Shown: positions 1 to 4,989, counted from the stretch's first letter. The stretch: DNA of 5,604 nt from Parcubacteria group bacterium Athens0416_74 (GCA_007375785.1 VMEY01000044.1:1-5604); one strand, 5' to 3'. The notes: generated by a model not told the origin, from the letters alone. Made by a program: numbers and translations.

Positions 1-9
1 ATTGCCATA

Positions 10-46
10 TAGCAAAACGCACGGTTATCAAACCGCGCATTTGCTA
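10..46 (-). terminator. Long hairpin downstream of tmRNA, candidate terminator
   Basis: Read on the minus strand this folds into a stem of about 16 pairs with a TGAT loop and one bulged T. Two of the pairs are G-U only when the RNA is the minus-strand copy; on the plus strand the same positions are A/C mismatches. That polarity suggests the RNA is transcribed leftward, the direction of the tmRNA. The inner core is GCGCGGTT paired to AACCGTGC, followed by GTTTTGCTATAT, a broken T-rich stretch that could act as a degenerate U-tract. The hairpin lies about 50 nt beyond the tmRNA 3' end. A terminator is the simplest reading; a 3' processing structure is the alternative. The window edge hides what lies further left. 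Confidence 0.45.
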
Positions 47-64
47 AGCACTACAAGGCTTTTT

Positions 65-90
65 GAGGAGTTTTCCGAAAAAAACTCTTC
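65..90. other. Hairpin just past the tmRNA 3' end
   Basis: GAGGAGTTTT (65-74) pairs with AAAACTCTTC (81-90) around a six-base loop. The stem is complete on the plus strand (one G-U) but has one A/C mismatch on the minus strand. It starts 6 nt beyond the tmRNA discriminator base. No T-tract follows on either strand, so it is a poor intrinsic terminator; it may help 3' trimming or block read-through from the left. Confidence 0.3.
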
Positions 91-95
91 TGATG

Positions 96-495
96 TGGAG
101 GTGGGGAGAATCGAACTCCCGTCCAAAGAAAAGTGTGTGAGTGTGTCTACGAAGCGTAGTACATCTTGTGCGAGGCAAAGCCTCACTTCAGAAATGCATG
201 TAGGAGATGAACAGAATCATGCAAGTCCTAGCCCCTTATCTTTGATGCGCGCGAGGCGGTTCGCATCAGTGCCTGAATGTTTTGACGCCCAGACCAGCTC
301 ATATCAGGTTTGAAGCTGGTGGACGGCCGCTTAGGCTACTCGAGCGTAAGCGAACTGCAAGTCTCCCATCTGGATAGGTGAGAGAACTGCATGTGCAGTT
401 TTGTTTGCACTTGAAGTTTGAACGTTTTTAGGAATTCGTTCGATTCCGCAACGCGCAAACACACACCGATTTCCCTGTCGAAGCCAGTCACCCCC
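96..495 (-). ncRNA. ssrA: tmRNA (transfer-messenger RNA, SsrA)
   Basis: tmRNA enters ribosomes stalled on broken mRNA, accepts the nascent chain as a tRNA-like molecule, and then serves as template for a degradation tag ending at a normal stop codon. The mature 5' end is taken at 495: GGGGGTGACTGGCTTCGACA matches the family's 5' signature. The 3' part carries a T-arm (GGGAG, loop TTCGATT, CTCCC at 120-104), the acceptor strand CACCTCC (103-97) and discriminator A96. The acceptor pairs with GGGGGTG through six Watson-Crick pairs and one G-U. CCA is not encoded (CAT follows A96), so it must be added enzymatically. Helix H5 is visible as CGCTTA (352-347) with TAAGCG (333-328), holding the tag stop codon as usual. 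About 400 nt fits the one-piece class. It lies immediately downstream of smpB, its protein partner, and is probably co-transcribed with it. Pseudoknots were not folded in detail. Confidence 0.97.
331..408 (-). other. tmRNA tag-peptide reading frame
   Basis: The inferred resume codon is GCA at 408-406, inside AAGTGCAAACAAAACT, and the frame ends at TAA (333-331) within helix H5. It encodes 25 residues, starting ANKTAHAV and ending FAYARVA. The Ala-Asn-Lys start and the small, hydrophobic C-terminus fit SsrA tags, where the last few residues are read by ClpXP, Lon or FtsH-type proteases. Twenty-five residues is long compared with the 10-15 typical of proteobacteria and firmicutes; mycoplasmas are known for tags of similar length. 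The frame was chosen from the H5 stop and the resume context; another of the three frames also ends near here (TAG, 338-336) but lacks the Ala-Asn start. Confidence 0.8.
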
Positions 496-526
496 CACCT
501 CCAATCCATTTCTGGATTAGAGGTGG
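495..526 (-). other. GAAA-loop hairpin in the smpB-ssrA leader
   Basis: On the minus strand CCACCTCTAATCCA pairs over 14 positions with TGGATTGGAGGTGG, closed by a GAAA (GNRA) tetraloop. One of the pairs is G-U only in the minus-strand RNA. It begins 16 nt after the smpB stop codon, and its 3' arm runs into the first base of mature tmRNA. There is no T-tract, so it is unlikely to stop transcription. It is better seen as a 5' processing or folding element of precursor tmRNA in a shared smpB-ssrA transcript. Confidence 0.65.
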
Positions 527-542
527 CGATTGACTGGCGATA

Positions 543-983
543 TTATTTTTTCAAAGTACGTTGTATCCGTCGTTTTTCGTCACGCTCCTTTATGCTTTGA
601 CGTTTGTCTTCCTTTTTCTTTCCGCGTGCGATTGCGAGCAGAAGCTTCAAATTCCGCCCTTTATTATACACCTTAAGTGGCACTATTGTCAACCCCTTTT
701 CTCCCTCCGCCGAGGAGATGTGCGCGATTTCTTTGCTCGAAAGCAGTAGTTTTCGTGTCCTCTCCGGGTCGTAGGACTTTGGTGCGTTGGCCGGCTGAAA
801 GGCGGGGATGGTCGCGCCCACGAGGTAGGCCTCGCCGCCGCGTGCTACGACGCGAGCACCTTTGAGTGAGCCGTGACCGGCACGCAGAGACTTCACTTCA
901 TAGCCGTACAATTGCAAACCCGCCTCCATTTCCTCGACGATGGAGTAATCAAATCCGACGCGCTTGTTTTCTACGACTGCCAT
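543..983 (-). CDS. smpB: SsrA-binding protein SmpB
   Basis: SmpB binds the tRNA-like domain of tmRNA and places it in the A site of stalled ribosomes; its basic C-terminal tail probes the empty mRNA channel. The 146-residue product has the family layout. The beta-barrel core contains GYEVKSLRAG (residues 27-36), YDPERTRKLLLS (71-82), TIVPLKVYNKGR (99-110) and LLLAIARGKKK (114-124). DKR (126-128) then leads into a lysine/arginine-rich tail, IKERDEKRRIQRTLKK. Length is slightly below the usual 150-160. The residue before DKR, commonly His or Tyr, is Glu here, and the tail lacks the Trp present in E. coli. The ATG at 983 gives the expected short N-terminus before NKR. No SD sequence precedes it; a -10-like TATAGT ends 6 nt upstream. 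tmRNA follows 47 nt after the stop, so the two probably form one transcription unit. Confidence 0.97.
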   Translation of the reverse strand: MAVVENKRVGFDYSIVEEMEAGLQLYGYEVKSLRAGHGSLKGARVVARGGEAYLVGATIPAFQPANAPKSYDPERTRKLLLSSKEIAHISSAEGEKGLTIVPLKVYNKGRNLKLLLAIARGKKKEDKRQSIKERDEKRRIQRTLKK

Positions 984-989
984 GGTGCA

Positions 990-1018
990 ACTATACCCCG
1001 TTAGATAATCAATCGTAA
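990..1018 (-). promoter_or_regulatory. Putative smpB-ssrA promoter, leaderless type
   Basis: TATAGT (995-990) matches the -10 consensus at 5 of 6 positions. A weak -35-like TTACGA (1018-1013) lies 17 nt upstream. The predicted transcript start falls at or next to the smpB ATG (983), which would make a leaderless mRNA, in keeping with the absence of an SD. The -10 sits inside one arm of the inverted repeat. Confidence 0.45.
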
Positions 1019-1058
1019 TCCCGTGAGTAAATTTGACGTGTCTATCTAATGGGGTATA
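992..1058. repeat. Inverted repeat with mirrored -10 elements
   Basis: TATACCCCGTTAGATA (992-1007) and TATCTAATGGGGTATA (1043-1058) are reverse complements at 15 of 16 positions, separated by 35 nt. They lie between the divergent smpB and ftsH genes. Each arm reads outward as TCTAAYGGGGTATA, so the same box with a TATA element faces both genes. It may be a duplicated promoter core or a pair of operator half-sites for one regulator. Confidence 0.85.
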
Positions 1059-1060
1059 CC
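1033..1060 (+). promoter_or_regulatory. Putative ftsH promoter P1
   Basis: TTGACG (1033-1038, 5 of 6 to the -35 consensus), a 16-nt spacer and TATACC (1055-1060, 4 of 6 to -10). The -10 lies in the right arm of the inverted repeat. Transcription would start near 1067 and give a leader of about 45 nt with no visible SD before the ftsH ATG. Confidence 0.5.
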
Positions 1061-1096
1061 GTCAGTCCTCATTCTTTCATAAAGATGTCGGTACTG

Positions 1097-1102
1097 TATA
1101 AT
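1097..1102 (+). promoter_or_regulatory. Putative ftsH promoter P2 (-10 element)
   Basis: A perfect TATAAT ends 9 nt before the ftsH ATG. A start at about 1108-1110 would leave only 2-4 nt of leader. The -35 region (around 1074-1080, TTTCAT) is weak. P2 also argues against in-frame ATGs at 1049 and 1085, which lie upstream of this start. Confidence 0.5.
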
Positions 1103-1111
1103 CGTGCAGAT

Positions 1112-3049
1112 ATGACACCAAACCCCAAACAACCATCGCAGCCCAACAAGTCAAACAAGCCGGCAGAGACTCCCGGAGGAGGGCAGAGTGTGTGGACGCA
1201 ACTCGCGGTTGCGCTCGCCGTATTTCTCACCATATCAATCGGATACTCACTCGTGCGCCAGTACATCGTCGGCGAGACGGAAAATGTCCCGGTATCGCAA
1301 ATAGCGGGCGATATCACGGCGGGTAGTATCGCAAGCATCACCGTCGCGGGCGACAAGATTACCGCGGTGTACACAGATCAGACGGAAAAAGTTTCTCGCA
1401 AGGAGACAGAGAGCTCACTTACCGAGACGCTCTCTCAATACAGCATCCCGCCGGAGCGCATGGCTGCAGTAAAGATATCTATCGAAGACGAAGGCGGTGC
1501 ACGCTTTTGGTTTCTCTCGCTCGCACCGATACTCGTCCCGGCACTCCTCCTCTTCGGCGTGATTTGGTATCTCTCGAGACAGCTCAAGGGCGGAGGCGGC
1601 ATGCAGGCGTTTACCTTCGGCAAATCGATGGCGCGTCTCATGCGACCGGAAGATGAGGGTACGCGCGTCACCTTTGCCGATGTCGCCGGTGCAAAAGAAG
1701 CAAAGACGGAGCTCACTGAAATCGTCGACTTCCTCAAAAACCCGAAGAAATTCATTCAGATAGGCGCACGCATCCCAAAGGGCGTACTCCTCATGGGGGC
1801 GCCGGGCACCGGCAAGACATTGCTTGCACGTGCGGTAGCAGGGGAGGCGGGCGTGCCGTTCTTCTCGATATCAGGCTCCGAATTTGTGGAGATGTTCGTG
1901 GGCGTGGGCGCATCGCGTGTGCGCGACCTTTTTGCCACCGCTAAGAAAAGTGCACCAGCCATCGTCTTTATGGACGAGATAGATGCAGTCGGCCGCATCC
2001 GCGGTACGGGAGTGGGCGGAGGCAACGACGAGCGCGAGCAGACACTCAATCAAATACTCGTGGAAATGGACGGATTTGAGCCCAATGAAAGCGTCATCGT
2101 GATGGCCGCGACCAACAGGCCCGACGTGCTCGACCCTGCGCTCTTGCGCCCGGGTCGCTTCGACCGCCGCGTGATGATAGACCTGCCGGACAGAAAAGAC
2201 CGCGAAGATATCTTGAAGACGCACTCGCGCACGAAGCCGATGGGGCCCGATGTGGCGCTCACTGTCATTGCAGAGCGCACACCCGGTTTTAGCGGCGCCG
2301 ACCTCGCCAATCTCATGAACGAGGCAGCGATTCTCGCGGCACGAGAAGACCGCAAAGAAGTCACGCAGTATGACCTCATTCGCTCGATAGAAAAGGTGAT
2401 GCTCGGTCCCGAACGCCGTTCGCACGTGCTCAATAAAAAGGAGAAGGAAATCACCGCGTACCACGAAGCCGGTCATGCGCTCGTCGCATCGGTCTTGCCG
2501 TATGCGGATCCAGTGCACAAGATCTCAATCATCAGTCGCGGTCGTGCAGCGGGCTACACGCTCAAGCTTCCGCTCGAAGAGCGCAAGATGCAATCCAAGA
2601 AAGAATTCCTCGACGACATCGCGGTCTCGCTCGGTGGGTACATCGCGGAGAAGATGGTCTTTGGCGATATCACCACGGGGGCGAGCAACGATCTCCAGGT
2701 GCTGAGCAATCTCGCGCGTAGCATGGTCGCGCGCTTCGGCATGTCCGACAAGATGGGTCCGATTGCGTTTGACGCTTCCTCACAGCGCGCCATCTTCGGC
2801 GAAGGTGTGAGCGGAGAGCAGTCACAAGAGGTCGCTTCCGCGATAGATGCTGAGGTAAAAAAAATAATCACCGGTGCGTACAAAAAAGCAGAGGATGTCA
2901 TGAAGAAACACCGCGATGCACTCAACGCGATTGCAGAGAAGCTCGTGGAGGTGGAGACACTCGAGCGAGAAGAGTTTGAGCACATTCTCATCGCACACGG
3001 TATTGTCCCGAAAAAGAAAGAAGACATCGAACACGCGCCTCTCGCATAG
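1112..3049 (+). CDS. ftsH: ATP-dependent zinc metalloprotease FtsH
   Basis: FtsH is a hexameric membrane-anchored AAA+ protease that extracts and degrades membrane proteins and some soluble regulators. In E. coli it also degrades SsrA-tagged substrates. With the start at 1112 the protein has 645 residues, the normal length. Order: hydrophilic N-terminus, TM1 (about 29-49), extracytoplasmic domain (about 50-134), TM2 (about 135-155), Gly-rich linker (159-163) and AAA domain. The AAA domain shows Walker A GAPGTGKT (229-236), pore loop FVGVG (262-266), Walker B IVFMDEID (284-291) and a second region of homology ending RPGRFDRR (346-353). The peptidase has HEAGH (451-455), with D527 in SNDLQ as likely third zinc ligand. 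All key residues are intact. In-frame ATGs at 1049 and 1085 would add 21 or 9 atypical residues and lie upstream of the TATAAT element, so 1112 is preferred. There is no SD. It is divergent from smpB-ssrA. Confidence 0.98.
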   Translation: MTPNPKQPSQPNKSNKPAETPGGGQSVWTQLAVALAVFLTISIGYSLVRQYIVGETENVPVSQIAGDITAGSIASITVAGDKITAVYTDQTEKVSRKETESSLTETLSQYSIPPERMAAVKISIEDEGGARFWFLSLAPILVPALLLFGVIWYLSRQLKGGGGMQAFTFGKSMARLMRPEDEGTRVTFADVAGAKEAKTELTEIVDFLKNPKKFIQIGARIPKGVLLMGAPGTGKTLLARAVAGEAGVPFFSISGSEFVEMFVGVGASRVRDLFATAKKSAPAIVFMDEIDAVGRIRGTGVGGGNDEREQTLNQILVEMDGFEPNESVIVMAATNRPDVLDPALLRPGRFDRRVMIDLPDRKDREDILKTHSRTKPMGPDVALTVIAERTPGFSGADLANLMNEAAILAAREDRKEVTQYDLIRSIEKVMLGPERRSHVLNKKEKEITAYHEAGHALVASVLPYADPVHKISIISRGRAAGYTLKLPLEERKMQSKKEFLDDIAVSLGGYIAEKMVFGDITTGASNDLQVLSNLARSMVARFGMSDKMGPIAFDASSQRAIFGEGVSGEQSQEVASAIDAEVKKIITGAYKKAEDVMKKHRDALNAIAEKLVEVETLEREEFEHILIAHGIVPKKKEDIEHAPLA

Positions 3050-3076
3050 GCGGAGTGCGAGAACGCCCTGCGCGTG
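3032..3076 (+). terminator. Two-part GC-rich hairpin spanning the ftsH stop
   Basis: The inner stem TCTCGCA (3040-3046) pairs with TGCGAGA (3056-3062); the TAG stop lies in its loop. The outer stem CACGCGC (3032-3038) pairs with GCGCGTG (3070-3076), with an asymmetric internal loop between the two. Together they give 14 pairs, mostly G-C. ATTAAAT follows rather than a U-tract, so classical intrinsic termination is doubtful. It may be a U-tract-free terminator, an attenuator or a 3' stabilising structure for ftsH mRNA. Confidence 0.4.
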
Positions 3077-3083
3077 ATTAAAT
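3075..3083 (+). promoter_or_regulatory. Weak extended -10-like element before pyrC
   Basis: TGATTAAAT resembles an extended -10 (TG, one base, then TTAAAT, 4 of 6 to consensus). It ends 6 nt before the pyrC ATG, the same spacing as at smpB. No -35 is visible. It is a weak match that gains weight only from the repeated pattern; read-through from ftsH is equally possible. Confidence 0.25.
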
Positions 3084-3089
3084 GCCCAT

Positions 3090-4478
3090 ATGAAAACAGT
3101 GACCATCGAGGGATTGCTCGCAACGCACGACAAAAAACCGTATCGGGGTCGTATCGAGATAGACACGAAAACCGGTCTTATTGCATCCGTCTCAAAGCCG
3201 AAGAAAAAAGCCGATTATGTATTCGGCGACGACTGCCTCATCTTCGCCGGATTCGGCGACGTGCATATCCATGCCCGCGAAGATGAGACGGGCAAACAGG
3301 TCTACAAAGAGGAGTATGCGACAGCGGCAGACGCGGCTCTTCACGGGGGCGTGGTGCATGTCGCGGCGATGCCCAACACGCCGAATCCTGTCGTCGGTAA
3401 AAAGGAATTCGAGTGGCATCGAAAGCGCGTCGCATCGCTCAGTACGCCGGTTGCGATACTCAACTACCTCGGTATAGATTCCAAGACGAAGCCTCTCGGC
3501 AAACCCGGTGAGTATTTCTACAAGCTGTATTTTGGTAAATCGGTAGGCGATCTCACGGTGACTTACGGGAGTGAGCTCGATACGATACTCGCGCGCTACA
3601 AAGGGCAGCATGTCTCTTTTCACGTAGAATACGAACCGATTGTGCAAGCGTCGTCGAGCGGGAAGACGCACAGCGACCGCAGGCCTGTGGAATGTGTCAA
3701 CGAGGGACTCCGCATCCTCTTGCCGCTCATCGAGAAGTACAAAATCAAGGCAAAGCTCTGTCACTGGTCTACCGGCGGAGAGAGCTTCGAGATGATAGCG
3801 GAGTATAGGAAGCGCGGCTGCGACATCGTACTCGAAGTCTCGCCGCTCCACCTCCTCTTCGATACATCGATGACTGACGCAGACCCAGCGCTTTGGACGA
3901 AGATACAGATGAATCCGGCGGTGCAGGCACCGGAGCATCGCGCTGCCCTCATCAAGGGGCTCAAGGATGGTTTCATACAATTCATCGCGACCGACCACGC
4001 GCCGCACACCGAAGAAGAGAAGTTTTCTGCGTTTACCAAGTTCAAAGCGGAATATCCGGGGCTCAGCAACAAAGACATTGCTGCACAGGTCAAAAAGAAG
4101 GATGAAAAGCTCTTTCTCGCTACCTGCTGTGAGAACAATCACAGCGGGGCACCATGGCTCGATACGTACGCGCTCGTATGTACGTGGCTCATGCGCGAAC
4201 ATGGCTTTACCGCCCAAGACATCGCGCGGGTAAGTGCGTACATGCCGGGGAAATTCGTTAATCCGCATCTCAAGAAACAATTCGCAAAGAGAAAATTCGG
4301 GAAAGGTTTTGGCGAAATAAAAAAGGGATTCATGGGTTCGCTCACCGTGCTCAACACGAAGACGCAGACACTGGTGAAGCGCGAAGACCTCAAGACGAAA
4401 GTGGGGTGGTCTGCGCTCCAGGGGAGAGTGATGCCCGGGGCACTCGAAGCGGTATTTGTCGGTGGTAAACGCGCTTGA
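3090..4478 (+). CDS. pyrC: Dihydroorotase-like amidohydrolase
   Basis: Dihydroorotase cyclises N-carbamoyl-L-aspartate to dihydroorotate, the third step of pyrimidine synthesis, in the cytoplasm. The 462-residue protein shows the amidohydrolase metal site in order: DVHIHARE (57-64; H59, H61 as ligands, R63 likely substrate carboxylate), MPNT (94-97; N96 substrate), K145 in YKLY as candidate carboxylated lysine, H178 in FHVE, H225 in LCHWST and D302 in TDHAPH. HSGAPWLD (351-358) corresponds to the family's SGxPGL region, and a C-terminal beta segment (GSLTVLNTK, GRVMPG) completes the fold. The stretch between TDHAPH and HSGAP (about 307-350) is longer than in most dihydroorotases and rich in Lys/Glu. 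It starts 40 nt after ftsH with no SD. No carbamoyltransferase gene is nearby, so another cyclic amidohydrolase is possible, but the intact motifs favour dihydroorotase. Confidence 0.85.
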   Translation: MKTVTIEGLLATHDKKPYRGRIEIDTKTGLIASVSKPKKKADYVFGDDCLIFAGFGDVHIHAREDETGKQVYKEEYATAADAALHGGVVHVAAMPNTPNPVVGKKEFEWHRKRVASLSTPVAILNYLGIDSKTKPLGKPGEYFYKLYFGKSVGDLTVTYGSELDTILARYKGQHVSFHVEYEPIVQASSSGKTHSDRRPVECVNEGLRILLPLIEKYKIKAKLCHWSTGGESFEMIAEYRKRGCDIVLEVSPLHLLFDTSMTDADPALWTKIQMNPAVQAPEHRAALIKGLKDGFIQFIATDHAPHTEEEKFSAFTKFKAEYPGLSNKDIAAQVKKKDEKLFLATCCENNHSGAPWLDTYALVCTWLMREHGFTAQDIARVSAYMPGKFVNPHLKKQFAKRKFGKGFGEIKKGFMGSLTVLNTKTQTLVKREDLKTKVGWSALQGRVMPGALEAVFVGGKRA

Positions 4479-4486
4479 TTGACTCG

Positions 4487-4504
4487 TTGCTCCCGGGAGG
4501 GCAA
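4487..4504 (+). other. Short hairpin after pyrC
   Basis: TTGCTC (4487-4492) can pair with GGGCAA (4499-4504), including one G-U, around CCGGGA. An overlapping 10-bp perfect palindrome, CTCCCGGGAG, lies at 4490-4499. It sits 8 nt after the pyrC stop and no U-tract follows. It is a weak terminator candidate at best. Confidence 0.25.
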
Positions 4505-4515
4505 GCTAGACCCAG

Positions 4516-4534
4516 CTCATACACATGAGGGTGT
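4516..4534 (+). promoter_or_regulatory. gtrA ribosome-binding site within small alternative hairpins
   Basis: GAGGG (4527-4531) is the only good SD-like sequence before a gene in this window; GAGG ends 7 nt before the gtrA ATG. CTCAT (4516-4520) can pair with ATGAG (4525-4529), burying part of it. Alternatively ACAC (4521-4524) can pair with GTGT (4531-4534), leaving most of it in a loop. The two folds exclude each other but both stems are short, so the SD is better supported than any switch. Confidence 0.5.
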
Positions 4535-4537
4535 GCA

Positions 4538-4942
4538 ATGGATGGTATTCATACGCTACTCTCATACGTCGACGTGTGGGAGGTTTTTCGCTACGGAATC
4601 GTGGGTGCGGTGAGTGCGGTGTTGTTTTGGAAAGTTTTCGTCTATCTGTATGAAAGGCGCGGACTCCACTACCGACTCTCGCAAGTCATCGCGTTTCCTC
4701 CCGCGTTCGTTCTCAACTTCGCGCTCCATAAGGTGTGGACGTTTGCGGCAGCAGGGGTGTGGTACGAAGAGCTCTTCAAATTCAGCCTCAAGAAGCTGGC
4801 TTTTCTGCTCCTCAACCTGGCATGCATGCATATCCTCGTGGAGGGTTTGCGGCTGCGGCCGCGACACGCGCAGCTCATCTTGATCCTGACTCTCGGACCA
4901 CTGGGTTTCCTGGTCGTGAAGTTGGCCGTCTTCGCTCGATAG
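4538..4942 (+). CDS. GtrA-like small membrane protein
   Basis: The 134-residue, very hydrophobic protein has four predicted membrane segments (about 18-37, 49-68, 84-104 and 112-131). It carries GtrA/DPMS-type features: FRYGIVGAVSAVLFW near the first segment and FVLNFALHKVWTF (57-69), equivalent to the family's conserved N-F-x(4)-W-x-F signature. Characterised GtrA proteins help move undecaprenyl-linked glucose across the cytoplasmic membrane during O-antigen glucosylation; others are linked to cell-wall polysaccharide assembly. No glycosyltransferase lies beside it here, so the substrate is unknown. The ATG is supported by the GAGGG upstream. It follows pyrC by 59 nt and its TAG stop forms the first bases of a perfect hairpin. 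Family assignment is fairly firm, function is not. Confidence 0.8.
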   Translation: MDGIHTLLSYVDVWEVFRYGIVGAVSAVLFWKVFVYLYERRGLHYRLSQVIAFPPAFVLNFALHKVWTFAAAGVWYEELFKFSLKKLAFLLLNLACMHILVEGLRLRPRHAQLILILTLGPLGFLVVKLAVFAR

Positions 4943-4971
4943 CTCCGACATCACGCTAGATGTCGGAGCTA
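4940..4971 (+). terminator. Perfect 12-bp hairpin starting at the gtrA stop codon
   Basis: TAGCTCCGACAT (4940-4951) and ATGTCGGAGCTA (4960-4971) are perfect reverse complements around an 8-nt loop. The first three bases are the gtrA stop. It is followed by AACAATTGTT, itself a 10-bp palindrome, not a U-tract; the minus-strand flank is also not T-rich. It most likely ends or stabilises the gtrA transcript. It also occupies the -35 region of the next promoter, so an operator role is possible. Confidence 0.55.
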
Positions 4972-4980
4972 AACAATTGT

Positions 4981-4989
4981 TGGTATACT
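4981..4989 (+). promoter_or_regulatory. Extended -10 promoter of the malic enzyme gene
   Basis: TGGTATACT fits an extended -10 (TG, one base, TATACT with 5 of 6 to consensus). It ends 8 nt before the malic enzyme ATG; the predicted start at about 4996 would give a leader of 2 nt or so. No clear -35 is present, as is common for extended -10 promoters. The palindrome AACAATTGTT (4972-4981) touches its upstream edge and could be a regulator site. Confidence 0.5.

Noticed and set aside
2..313. 103-codon plus-strand reading frame
   Set aside because: It runs mostly antisense through the tmRNA 3' half; its sequence is explained by RNA structure and it has no recognisable protein features.
496..502. 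Mature tmRNA 5' end at 502 using GGAGGTG as acceptor strand
   Set aside because: It would pair perfectly with the 3' strand but would put 19 nt between acceptor start and the conserved GGCTTCGAC region in the wrong spacing; 495 fits the family 5' signature. Kept as an alternative pairing only.
1049..1111. N-terminal extension of FtsH from ATG 1049 (or 1085)
   Set aside because: The 1049 ATG overlaps the inverted repeat and putative -10 of P1, and both lie upstream of the perfect TATAAT at 1097; the added residues do not look like FtsH.
1871..2518. 215-codon minus-strand reading frame opposite ftsH
   Set aside because: Lies entirely over the conserved AAA and protease domains of FtsH; explained as an antisense shadow.
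3192..4280. 362-codon minus-strand reading frame opposite pyrC
   Set aside because: Long antisense frame over a clear dihydroorotase gene; composition follows the complement of the plus-strand codons, and no domain or start signal is seen.
4490..4499. CTCCCGGGAG perfect palindrome as an operator
   Set aside because: A single GC-rich 10-bp palindrome without nearby promoter or second copy; chance or part of the weak pyrC hairpin is enough.
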